Shown: one piece after another, positions 35,731 to 44,598 of the stretch | How positions within the stretch are numbered: the stretch's first letter is position 1 | Layout: the number at the start of each line of letters is the position of its first letter | Origin: DATFVA01 sp963745945 | GTDB taxonomy: Bacteria; Bacteroidota; Ignavibacteria; Ignavibacteriales; Ignavibacteriaceae | Direction: 5' to 3' | DNA length: 64,000 nucleotides | NCBI GenBank assembly: GCA_963745945.1 | Contig: CAVUZG010000004.1 | Coordinates: forward strand, 124,001-188,000 | Position numbers and translations under genes: made by a program | Notes under the pieces: model-generated | Database searches by the model: none | The model's input: the letters and a program-made list of their open reading frames with translations, nothing else | Told to the model about the DNA's origin: nothing

Positions 35731-37295
35731 GGTACTATTCCAAATTCTTCAAAAAATACTTTTTCAAGTAATTGATTAACATTCATATTGCCGCCATTAG
35801 CAAGATGAAGGGGAACACCGATAAAAAATAATCTCTTATCATTATTTATAAATGAGATGGGTCCATTAACCTGTAAACCTGATGGTCCATTCCCTATAAT
35901 GTTATATATAGTCTGGGTCGTTGATGAAGAATAAAAAGTCCTTACACTTCCCAGCGTCTCGGAAGTCCGAAGAGCCGGATATTGGTTCTGTGGTGAAACC
36001 GGAACGATATCTGCCGGGGAGAATACAAACGGAATGCTCCTCCTTTGTCCCAATGAATCAATGGGTAAAAATAATTTTAGAGTTGAAGCATCTACTGCAA
36101 AATCAGCGGAGGAATCAGCAAATGTCATTGAAAACATAATCTTCCCATTATGTCCAATTGGATCAATAAAATTATTTGTAACGAGACTTAACAATGATAA
36201 ATGAGGAGTCGAGTTCGAGTACCAATACAAATATTGAAATAGCCTTATCGTCTGTGGAAAAGTAACATTCTCGAATGGCAGAGGTGATTTCTGAAAATCA
36301 TAGACCTCAAATTTACCAGCTAATGCTCCTCCCCCGATAGTATTGAAAGCATTATTATAAAATGAGGTTATCTGGTTATTAATTGTCGCGAAATCATCCA
36401 CAATTAATAAATTTCCATTTGGTTTTTTTACATACCAGGAATGAGCTGAATCGGGTAATGAAATTAATTTTGAATATGCCCCCGACAAATCTTTTGCCTG
36501 AATATAAATTCTGTTTGTATCATTTAAAACAATACCCTGAAGTCTGCTTTGAAAAATATTTGACTCGGAACCATTTATCAGTATTTCCATTTCAGGACTG
36601 GAGGTATTTAAATTAACAGGGCGTAGTGTTATCAATTTTACATTTCCATCAAGAGCAACAAAATTTGTTGTATCATTTAATGAGATATTAATATTAACAA
36701 TGGTTTCAGCACCATCCAGATCATCAGAATTCCAGGCAAATGTCATAACAGGAAAAGATGTATCCGGTATAATGGTCAATGGATTCCAGGAAACTTCAGG
36801 CGGTGAATTCTTAATAGGGAATTTCAAATTAGCTGGTGAAGCATCAATTAAACCTATATCATTATATTTTTCTCCGCTGTCATATTTGCCATTTCCATTT
36901 TTATCAACGAATGGTTCACGGCCATATTCAATATTGTTCTGAACCACCTCACTGTCATACGTACCATTACCAGAATTATCAACAGCAGACACTAAGAAAT
37001 TGTAAGTTGTATCTGAGGTGCCTATTGGTAAGCTAAACACACTGTCTGTTTTCGTGGTAAAAGTCCAGACAGAGTCAATTCCTTCCCATTTAAAATAATA
37101 TCCTACGATCAATCCATCCGGATCATCACCCCACCAGCTAACTTTCAAACTACTTCTTTGCTGAGCTATAGTACTATCAGGAAACAGTGAAATAAAAGTA
37201 TCCGGAGGTTTGTTCCCAACAGGACTATCAACAAGCGATTCGTTGCAGCTGAATAACAAAGTTCCTAGGATAAACAAAAGAATTATTTTATGCAT
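35727..37295 (-). CDS. Lipoprotein with fibronectin-III-like repeats
   Basis: This protein of about 522 residues starts MHKIILLFILGTLLFSC, a lipobox signal. An in-frame TTG nine bases upstream is possible, but the ATG at 37295 gives a better signal peptide. The N-terminal third has FN3-like text (SLKVSWWGDDPDGLIVGYYFKWEGIDS, NFLVSAVDNSGNGTYDSE) and a calcium-like repeat (DKNGNGKYDSGEKYND). The rest is unassigned but includes GNLLIVDDFATINNQITSFY, resembling domains of FCB surface proteins. It couples to the TonB receptor by overlap. Confidence 0.8.
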   Translation of the reverse strand: MHKIILLFILGTLLFSCNESLVDSPVGNKPPDTFISLFPDSTIAQQRSSLKVSWWGDDPDGLIVGYYFKWEGIDSVWTFTTKTDSVFSLPIGTSDTTYNFLVSAVDNSGNGTYDSEVVQNNIEYGREPFVDKNGNGKYDSGEKYNDIGLIDASPANLKFPIKNSPPEVSWNPLTIIPDTSFPVMTFAWNSDDLDGAETIVNINISLNDTTNFVALDGNVKLITLRPVNLNTSSPEMEILINGSESNIFQSRLQGIVLNDTNRIYIQAKDLSGAYSKLISLPDSAHSWYVKKPNGNLLIVDDFATINNQITSFYNNAFNTIGGGALAGKFEVYDFQKSPLPFENVTFPQTIRLFQYLYWYSNSTPHLSLLSLVTNNFIDPIGHNGKIMFSMTFADSSADFAVDASTLKLFLPIDSLGQRRSIPFVFSPADIVPVSPQNQYPALRTSETLGSVRTFYSSSTTQTIYNIIGNGPSGLQVNGPISFINNDKRLFFIGVPLHLANGGNMNVNQLLEKVFFEEFGIVP

Positions 37296-37391
37296 TAAAA
37301 TCAAAATTTAAAATTATAACACCCGGATCAAATTGTATCTATATTTAAAAATGAAAGGATCTGGGATAAACAAACTTTCACTATTAAATGC

Positions 37392-37463
37392 TTCCGGTTA
37401 GTTGTTAAAAGCTATACGTATTTAGTATAGGAAAAACGTCGTTACTATAACGACCAACCGGAA
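37392..37463. other. Nested inverted repeats forming a potential three-way junction
   Basis: An outer stem TTCCGGTT (37392-37399) pairs with AACCGGAA (37456-37463). Inside are two perfect hairpins: CTATAC/GTATAG with a seven-base loop (37412-37430) and GTCGTTA/TAACGAC with a three-base loop (37438-37454). It fills most of the gap after the T9SS protein stop on the minus strand. There the GTCGTTA hairpin is followed by GTTTTTCC, so it may act as a terminator or processing site. Confidence 0.6.
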
Positions 37464-37470
37464 TAAAACT

Positions 37471-39594
37471 TTACTTTAACAGGATCATCTTTCTGACGCT
37501 ATTAAAGTTTTCTGAGTTTATTCTGTAGAAATATACTCCGGAGCTTAAATAGCTTCCATTGAAAGTAACCTGGTGATTTCCAGGTGATTGGAATTGGTTA
37601 ATCAGAGTCTGTACTTCCTGACCAAGCATATTATAAACCTTAACTGTAACTAAACCGGCCTGAGGAATTGAATATGAAATTACAGTACTCGGATTAAACG
37701 GGTTTGGGTAGTTTTGATTTAGATGATAAGCAGCTGGCTGCAAATTACTTTCATCCTTAACATCTGTTACAAAACCCATAAAATCATTGTTTTTCCTAGG
37801 AACTAATTTATAATTACTGAAAGCGTAGTACACAATACCGGTAATAGATTCGAAAGTCGATCCCGTACTAACATATGTAGGGAGTGTATCCTGTCCGGTG
37901 AACCACCAGTTATTGTAATCATGGTTTCCATCTTGAAGATCAACCCGGGTATTTGAACCGCTGCCATCTGCAACAAGGATATCGCCAAAATTCCTGTTTC
38001 CGCCACTACCTTCCTCAGGACCTGGGTTACCATCTGCGTTTTCGTCAGTAACAGTGAGATTGGAGTATTTTATAAGCACGCCTTCCCATTGTTCTGCTTC
38101 AACCGTACCATTTGTTTTCTGATCAATAACCGATGATGACAGATTTTCAGCTGCAGGTAGAGAATTACCAGTTGAATTAACAGTAATGTTGGAACTGCTA
38201 TTAATTCCACCAATCTGTGTCAGCCCGTTGCTTTCGCTGACTGTACCTGTTACAGTAACATTATCACCTCTGTTAAGAGCGAGTACTTCAGTGCCGTTAA
38301 TTCTTACTCCGCTCCAGGGGCCCTGTCCATCCTGAATATAAACTTGTGGTCCAGTAAGTGTTCCGGTTTCATTTCCATTAATATCTGTTGTATCTGCAGT
38401 TACAACTCCCGTAACTGTTACATCATACCCTGAAAAACTGCTATATCCTCCACCGAAAGGACTATACTGAATGTCGCGAATATTCAGCGGTCTGTTATCT
38501 AATACGAGGTAGAAAAACCTGCTTTTTGCAGTATCAGCAGGATAATTACTTTCAAGTCCGGAATTATCTTTTGCCCAGACAAAATAACTCATTACACATG
38601 AGTCACTCTGTGCCGGTATTACAGCTTCCCACGTATTTCCGCTTGAATTGTTCATTGTCAATTCAACATTCGATCCAAAGTTCTTCCTGTAATACAATTT
38701 AGCAGAAGCTATTGAACCATCAGGATCAACAATTTGTGCCGAGATAGTAACGGCATCACTGAAACCAACAATAACAGGATCACGAGTTAAATTTGAAATA
38801 GAGGGAGAAAATGAGGCTACTGTGACATCCCCCGGGTAAGCCGGGCTGATGAGATTTGCATATGACGTATTGGGGATATTATCCCTATTCTGAATATAAC
38901 CAACAACTTTACCGAGGATAGTGCCCGGAACAGGAACGGTGGCATTTCTAAAATAAGATGATTGATTTCCTATAATAACCTGGGTATTACTCTGGTCGTA
39001 TATTATATAAGAACCTGTACCAACACCTCCAGTAGTAGCTGTAACGGTGTCAACTTCAACAAATACAGATTCCCATTTTGCACCTTTACACAATCCCTGA
39101 AGGCTGCCTGTTTCAGATAATGAATCTAAGGTAAGATGTATTGGCTGGGGTCTCTGCATAGATCCTACAACGCCTGATGCATCAAACTCTATTAAATCCA
39201 GCTCAGTCGTATTAAAATAAGGGACAACAACTCCTGTAACATTTACAACATACCCGGTATCAATCAATCCGAAAGGATTACCTGTCGGCATATTAGGATA
39301 TCTTACAAGAATTCCACCCCACTCTGCATCAGCTGTATCCTGAAGAATAAGTGCAGGAGCACCAGCAATCAATGTGGTACCGCTATCAGGGTTTGCATCC
39401 CTATACGGAGCTACCATTACAACACCGGTTACATTCACTGTATCACCAGCCAGAGAGGATTGTATTTCACAACTGCCGCTCAATGAATCCGGATTTATAT
39501 ACTGGATATCTTTGATCGAAACGTGCGGGTAATTCTGAGCCAGAACGGGCAAAGAAATTAAACATACCAGCAAAAAAAGTAGCATCTTTTTCAT
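37471..39594 (-). CDS. T9SS-secreted protein with tandem OB-like domains
   Basis: This protein of about 707 residues has a signal peptide (MKKMLLFLLVCLISLPVLAQ). It has two OB-fold-like stretches of the DUF5689-like type, each opening with an IQYI/IQYSPF and VTVTGVV motif (residues ~20-230 and ~365-600) and separated by an Ig-like segment. A T9SS sorting domain (YPNPFNPSTVISYSIPQ...) ends in KMILLK. No enzyme motif is visible. I choose ATG 39594 because GAGGTG precedes it by six bases. The OB-like layout resembles the N terminus of the phospholipase D-fold protein in this locus. Confidence 0.85.
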   Translation of the reverse strand: MKKMLLFLLVCLISLPVLAQNYPHVSIKDIQYINPDSLSGSCEIQSSLAGDTVNVTGVVMVAPYRDANPDSGTTLIAGAPALILQDTADAEWGGILVRYPNMPTGNPFGLIDTGYVVNVTGVVVPYFNTTELDLIEFDASGVVGSMQRPQPIHLTLDSLSETGSLQGLCKGAKWESVFVEVDTVTATTGGVGTGSYIIYDQSNTQVIIGNQSSYFRNATVPVPGTILGKVVGYIQNRDNIPNTSYANLISPAYPGDVTVASFSPSISNLTRDPVIVGFSDAVTISAQIVDPDGSIASAKLYYRKNFGSNVELTMNNSSGNTWEAVIPAQSDSCVMSYFVWAKDNSGLESNYPADTAKSRFFYLVLDNRPLNIRDIQYSPFGGGYSSFSGYDVTVTGVVTADTTDINGNETGTLTGPQVYIQDGQGPWSGVRINGTEVLALNRGDNVTVTGTVSESNGLTQIGGINSSSNITVNSTGNSLPAAENLSSSVIDQKTNGTVEAEQWEGVLIKYSNLTVTDENADGNPGPEEGSGGNRNFGDILVADGSGSNTRVDLQDGNHDYNNWWFTGQDTLPTYVSTGSTFESITGIVYYAFSNYKLVPRKNNDFMGFVTDVKDESNLQPAAYHLNQNYPNPFNPSTVISYSIPQAGLVTVKVYNMLGQEVQTLINQFQSPGNHQVTFNGSYLSSGVYFYRINSENFNSVRKMILLK

Positions 39595-39606
39595 AGTACA
39601 CCTCAA

Positions 39607-41718
39607 TTATTTTACAATTAAAAATTTTCCTAGTTTTATGTTTCCGTTCGACAAATCCTTTACAGAGAACAAATATAAGCCCGTTGCAATTGCCTGGTCA
39701 TTATCAGTTATCAAATCCCATGGTTGTTCTCCACCAGAAAGTTTCTGAGATCCATCCCCAGAGTACTGCTGGAACCATCTGAGATCTGAGCCATTACTGT
39801 TTCTGTCATGACTTATTCTTTTAACAACATCACCCGCAAGAGTATATATAGTTATTTCGCAGGATTGCGGAAGATTATAAAAATAAATTTTTCTCAATCT
39901 TTCGGAACTTCCGTCCCAATAAGCGTTACCATAATATGGATTTGGGTAAACTCCAACTTCCACATTGGCATCACTGGTTGGGAGTGTTCCGGGAATGATT
40001 CTTTCAAGATTTGCCAATGGACCGGATTCTAAACTTTCAAGATTATTTTGCGGATCACCTTTATCGAATGCGGTAACTGCAAACAGGTATTGCCAGCCAT
40101 TTAACAAGTTATCAATTTCAAATTTATAATTGTAAGTAACAGGATCTCCCGGAAATGTAATAGGTGTTGGTAATTCAACTGCAGAGAATCCGGTATTGAA
40201 TCCGTATGAGTTGCCGGTACTGTCAAACTCAGCCATAAGTTGCAGTGAATTATAAATATCCTGCTTTCCGGTTAAATCAAATCCAGGTTCTGTTCTATAC
40301 AATCTGTAGCCTTCAAAATCTTTTTTACCGGAAATTGGATCAACCGAATTCTGTGATCTTTTATCCCAGTATATAGTTACTTTTTGGTTGTCGGGAATCA
40401 CCTTTACGTCAGGGTAAATCGGAGGTGCAGGAAGAATGTACCTTGTTATCTTGCCATTACCATCTAAATCTTCTCCCGGATCAAGAATGCCATTCCGGTT
40501 TCTGTCCTCACCATAATATGCCCTTAACGCCCAGCTTGCATTTGAGTAGAGAATAGTTTTTTGTTCCTCAGTATCATATGCAGCAGGATCACTACCATAT
40601 TTATTTGCACAAACAATAGCAAATACTATGTTCACAGAATCTCCCGGGGCAATATATTTGTAAGGTCCGGAAGTAATTAAAACTGATCTGTTGGATGGTG
40701 TTTTTAATGTAGCTGGATTTACTCCCTGATTATACCTGTTATTGCCTCCGAAATATCCCTCCATTTTTCTATAACGCTGAATATCATCCTGAGGTGAAAA
40801 GAAATTGGGATCATCAGTATTTCTAAACTGCCAGCTAACAAAATTTACTGAAGGTAATTCTGTACCGCCTATATTCACTACACTGTCTAAGGTTGGTGTT
40901 GAACCCAGAAACTGAACTCCAACGTAACTATCTGTAAAGCCGACATCACCTGTAGCATCAAATTCATAAGCTATTTTCATGGAATCACTATATCCATCAC
41001 CACCTTTATTATAAAAACTAGCTCCTCCCGGTGGAGTAATTTTAGTATTGCGTACTACAGCATCAGTCCATAATCCTACATAAACACTATCAATATATTT
41101 GTTAGTTACATTCTTTATAGAATAATTCATAATCACGAAAAAATCTGCAAAAGGAAAATTCCAAGCATAACTTTCCTGGTGAACGGTTAGACCCAGGGGA
41201 TTATGACCTTCAATAACTTCTCCATTTAGAAGAGTTTTATTTGTATCAGTAAAATCGCAAACAAAATCCTGATGTGAGATCGCCTTCGGATCATAGTATC
41301 TGGAATCGGAAAGTGATGATCTCTCAGTCATCATACTGCCTTGTGAATTTGTAAATTCAAATCCGCCACCTCTTGCTGAAACTGAGGATGCATCTACAGC
41401 ACCTGTTGTTACAAAAGGACCCTGCCTGTTTGAACCTGTTGAATCATTACTTGTAAAACCACCGACCAAAAGACCTCCATCGAAAATATGTTCGATACCG
41501 CTTCCCAACGGATATTCACAACTTGGCTGTTCCGGCCACAATGAAAAACCATGTCCATATGTACCAAAATTTGTAATTGTTAGTCCAATGTTACCAACAT
41601 CAGTATAATGATGATTATCATCGTCAAGTTTTTTATTAAATTTTTTGTCGTCTCCCCCATTGTAAGTGAAGGCACAAAAAAGCAGAATTGTAGAAACAAA
41701 CAGTAATTTATATTTCAT
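39607..41718 (-). CDS. Large exported protein with variant C-terminal sorting-like domain
   Basis: This 703-residue protein has a signal-like N terminus (KYKLLFVSTILLFCAFTYNG) and no recognised catalytic domain. The middle contains GEDRNRNGILDPGEDLDGNGKITRY, a calcium-binding-like Asp/Asn/Gly repeat, and VTIYWDKRSQNSVDP...FEGYRLYRTEPG, an FN3-like module. The C terminus resembles T9SS domains (VYPNPYYGNAYW...CEITIYTLAGDVVKRI...ATGLYLFSVKDLSNG...GKFLIVK) but with a long insertion after YPNP. It lies 12 bases upstream of the next T9SS gene, so they are probably cotranscribed. Confidence 0.8.
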   Translation of the reverse strand: MKYKLLFVSTILLFCAFTYNGGDDKKFNKKLDDDNHHYTDVGNIGLTITNFGTYGHGFSLWPEQPSCEYPLGSGIEHIFDGGLLVGGFTSNDSTGSNRQGPFVTTGAVDASSVSARGGGFEFTNSQGSMMTERSSLSDSRYYDPKAISHQDFVCDFTDTNKTLLNGEVIEGHNPLGLTVHQESYAWNFPFADFFVIMNYSIKNVTNKYIDSVYVGLWTDAVVRNTKITPPGGASFYNKGGDGYSDSMKIAYEFDATGDVGFTDSYVGVQFLGSTPTLDSVVNIGGTELPSVNFVSWQFRNTDDPNFFSPQDDIQRYRKMEGYFGGNNRYNQGVNPATLKTPSNRSVLITSGPYKYIAPGDSVNIVFAIVCANKYGSDPAAYDTEEQKTILYSNASWALRAYYGEDRNRNGILDPGEDLDGNGKITRYILPAPPIYPDVKVIPDNQKVTIYWDKRSQNSVDPISGKKDFEGYRLYRTEPGFDLTGKQDIYNSLQLMAEFDSTGNSYGFNTGFSAVELPTPITFPGDPVTYNYKFEIDNLLNGWQYLFAVTAFDKGDPQNNLESLESGPLANLERIIPGTLPTSDANVEVGVYPNPYYGNAYWDGSSERLRKIYFYNLPQSCEITIYTLAGDVVKRISHDRNSNGSDLRWFQQYSGDGSQKLSGGEQPWDLITDNDQAIATGLYLFSVKDLSNGNIKLGKFLIVK

Positions 41719-41896
41719 CTAGTATAAAATAATTTGGAAAATACTACAAGAAGAATCTTGCGGATTATATGTACTTCAAAAATCCGAAGACAAAAATAAG
41801 CAGAATCATAATAGGAACAAATACCAAATTAAGTTCTTTATATTAATTTAAAATTAAATTTAGGCTGGTTTTATTAAAACTAAATTTTAATTTGAA

Positions 41897-42808
41897 CTAA
41901 AAGATTGCCCGTGCGTGTTTATCTGCATGATATGAACTTCTCACAAGTGGAGAAGATTCCACTATTTTAAAACCCATTTTTAATCCCTCATCTTTGTACA
42001 TTTGAAATTCTTCAGGAGTTACAAACCTGTCAACTGGCAAATGATTTTTTGTGGGCTGAAGATACTGTCCGATTGTAAGGATGTCACAACCGTGTGCGAC
42101 AAGGTCTTTCATCAGTTCAAGAACTTCTTCAGGTCTCTCCCCTATTCCAACCATTATTCCACTTTTGGTTTTTAATCCTTTTGCTTTAAACCATTTTATC
42201 AGGTTAAGACTTCTTTCATATTTTGCCTGGGGTCTTACAACAGGATATAATCTCGGAACTGTTTCAAGATTATGATTTAATATATCCGGCGGGTTCTGCA
42301 TAATTATTTCAAATGCTTCTACAACACCTCTGAAATCAGGAATCAGAATTTCCACAGTTGTATCATACATTTCTTCATTAATTAATCTTACGCATTCTTT
42401 AAATATTACAGCACCGCCATCTTTCAGTTCATCCCTGTTAACCGAAGTAATAACAACGTGCCTTAAATCCAATTCTTTTACAGAATCAACTACACGTCTT
42501 GGTTCATTCAGATCGAGTTCATCAGGCATACCGACTTTTATATTACAGAAACCACAGCTTCGCGTACATGTATCTCCAAGAATCATAAATGTCGCACTTT
42601 TATTGTTCCAACATTCCGCCATATTCGGACAACGTGCTTCTTCACATACTGTGTGAAGATGCTGTTTTCTCATCAGGTTTCTGACGTTGGTATAATTTTC
42701 TCCGGTAGGAAGTTTAACTTTTAACCAATCCGGCCTTTTGCCGGGAGTTTGTTTGTCCTGTTCTAACTTTTCTTTTACTGATCTTTGATATGCGTTTATT
42801 GTTCTCAT
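41897..42808 (-). CDS. lipA: Lipoyl synthase
   Basis: This 303-residue radical-SAM enzyme inserts two sulfurs into octanoyl groups on E2 and GcvH. It carries the auxiliary cluster motif CEEARCPNMAEC and the radical-SAM motif CTRSCGFC. The C-terminal ESSPLVRSSYHADK provides the serine that ligates the auxiliary cluster. It follows the E2 gene by 16 bases, next to its protein substrate. The downstream 178 bases are AT-rich with a weak inverted repeat. Confidence 0.97.
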   Translation of the reverse strand: MRTINAYQRSVKEKLEQDKQTPGKRPDWLKVKLPTGENYTNVRNLMRKQHLHTVCEEARCPNMAECWNNKSATFMILGDTCTRSCGFCNIKVGMPDELDLNEPRRVVDSVKELDLRHVVITSVNRDELKDGGAVIFKECVRLINEEMYDTTVEILIPDFRGVVEAFEIIMQNPPDILNHNLETVPRLYPVVRPQAKYERSLNLIKWFKAKGLKTKSGIMVGIGERPEEVLELMKDLVAHGCDILTIGQYLQPTKNHLPVDRFVTPEEFQMYKDEGLKMGFKIVESSPLVRSSYHADKHARAIF

Positions 42809-42824
42809 AAAATTTTATTTTGTA

Positions 42825-44576
42825 TTACATCGTTGACGGATCAAAATTCTCAAGCGTGTCTTTAACGAATTTAAGGAATTTTCCGCCAATCATTCCATCA
42901 ATTAATCTATGGTCATGAGCAAGGACTAATGCCATTATGTGTCTGATAGCAATAGTATCCGATCCATCAACTTCAATTATTACCGGTTTTTTAGCAACTG
43001 TACCAACTCCTAGTATTGCAACTTCAGGTTGATTTATAATAGGGGTTCCAAATACAGCTCCGAATATGCCGTAATTAGTAATTGTAAATGTTCCCCCGGT
43101 TATATCATCGGGAGTAAGTTTTTTATTCCTCGCTCTGATAGCAACATCACTAATTGCATTGGCCAGTCCTATGATATTTCTTTCATTCGCCGATTTAATA
43201 TTGGGAACAATCAGTCCGGTCGGTTCAACTGCAACAGCAATTCCAAGATTTACAAATCTCTTCTGAAGAATAGTTGTTCCGTCAATAGTTGAATTAACTA
43301 AAGGAAATTCTTTTAAGGCTTTCACCGCAGCGTTAGCAATGAACGCCATATAAGTTAGCTTCACACCTTCCCGGTGTAAATATTCTTCTTTATTCTTCTG
43401 AATAAAATTGTGAATCTTTGTCATATCAACTTCGAGCATTGTGTTAACGTGAACCGAAGTATCCCGACTGTTAACCATATGCTGCATAATTTTCTGGCGA
43501 ATGTTATCCATAGGAATTCTTTCAACGTCACCAGTAACCTGTCCGGCAGATGAAGACTGAGTTTGCGCAACAGGTTTAACTTTTTCTTTTTCAGTTTGCT
43601 GATGGGCAACTGCAGGTTTCACAGTTACAGATTTTTTTTCGCCCCTCAATTCTATATATGATAATATATCTTTTTTATTTAATCTTCCTTCGAGTCCGGT
43701 TCCTTTAATATTTGAAAGCTCATCGAAGCTAACATTTTCTTTTCTGGCAATATTAAGAACAAGCGGAGAGTAAAAACCATTATTCTCGCCCTCAACAGAT
43801 TCTGTTCTTTGAGTTGTACCGGCAGAAAAGGACTCATGCATTTGCTTAGGAGCTTCCTGTTTTTCTAAAACAGGTTTTTCTGATTTGGTAATCTGTGGTT
43901 TCTCTTCCTGCTTCGATTGTTTTATAGCAGTGCCTTTACCTGTATATAGTTTTGCTACAATTGTTCCCACTTCAACAGTCTCTTGTTCAGCAACTAATAT
44001 TTCCGCAATTGATCCTTCGGCAGGTGAAGGAACTTCCGTGTCCACTTTATCCGTACTGATTTCAAAAATTGTTTCATCCTTTTGAACTTTTTCACCGACT
44101 TTTTTATGCCATTTCAGAATTGTTCCTTCCATAACGGATTCACCCATTTTAGGCATGGCGATTTCGATAATTTCTCCTGTACCTTCCGGAGAAGTTTTTG
44201 ATTCCTTAACATCCGGCGCTGTATTTTCAGCTGTTACTCTTATCTCTTTCTCTTTCTGCTCATTGGATTCGTTTTCATTCTCAGTTACTTCAGCCTGTTC
44301 CATTTTATCTTCTTTTATTTCCGTCGATGTTCCATTCCCCTGACCATTTTCATTTATAATTGCTACAACAGTCCCTACTTCAACAGTATCACCTTCCGGA
44401 ACTTTTATCTGCTGAAGAACTCCTTCTGCCGGTGAAGGAATTTCTGTATCGACCTTATCTGTGCTTATTTCAAAAATTATTTCATCGCGTTCAACTTTAT
44501 CACCTTCTTTTTTATGCCATTTAATAATGGTTCCTTCGCTTACGCTTTCACCCATTTTAGGCATTACCACTTCCAT
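42825..44576 (-). CDS. 2-oxoacid dehydrogenase E2 with two lipoyl domains
   Basis: This 583-residue dihydrolipoamide acyltransferase starts with two near-identical lipoyl domains (~1-77 and ~138-212). Each carries STDKVDTE with the lipoylated lysine, and each is followed by a Glu/Lys-rich linker. A peripheral-subunit-binding domain lies near 272-308 (NIARKENVSFDELSNIKGTGLEGRLNKKDIL). The CAT domain ends with LAHDHRLIDGMIGGKFL, containing the catalytic His/Asp. Whether the acyl group is acetyl, branched-chain or succinyl cannot be settled; the E1 type suggests a branched-chain or pyruvate complex. Confidence 0.93.
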   Translation of the reverse strand: MEVVMPKMGESVSEGTIIKWHKKEGDKVERDEIIFEISTDKVDTEIPSPAEGVLQQIKVPEGDTVEVGTVVAIINENGQGNGTSTEIKEDKMEQAEVTENENESNEQKEKEIRVTAENTAPDVKESKTSPEGTGEIIEIAMPKMGESVMEGTILKWHKKVGEKVQKDETIFEISTDKVDTEVPSPAEGSIAEILVAEQETVEVGTIVAKLYTGKGTAIKQSKQEEKPQITKSEKPVLEKQEAPKQMHESFSAGTTQRTESVEGENNGFYSPLVLNIARKENVSFDELSNIKGTGLEGRLNKKDILSYIELRGEKKSVTVKPAVAHQQTEKEKVKPVAQTQSSSAGQVTGDVERIPMDNIRQKIMQHMVNSRDTSVHVNTMLEVDMTKIHNFIQKNKEEYLHREGVKLTYMAFIANAAVKALKEFPLVNSTIDGTTILQKRFVNLGIAVAVEPTGLIVPNIKSANERNIIGLANAISDVAIRARNKKLTPDDITGGTFTITNYGIFGAVFGTPIINQPEVAILGVGTVAKKPVIIEVDGSDTIAIRHIMALVLAHDHRLIDGMIGGKFLKFVKDTLENFDPSTM

Positions 44577-44598
44577 TTAAAACTCCTGGTTTACTTTA

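Noticed and set aside
41856..41887. Inverted repeat AAATTTAG/CTAAATTT after lipA
   Set aside because: It is purely AT-rich with a 16-base loop and no clear T-run, so chance is likely.
43885..44343. Repeats in the E2 gene as a DNA repeat element
   Set aside because: The similarity reflects the two duplicated lipoyl domains of one protein, a known architecture.
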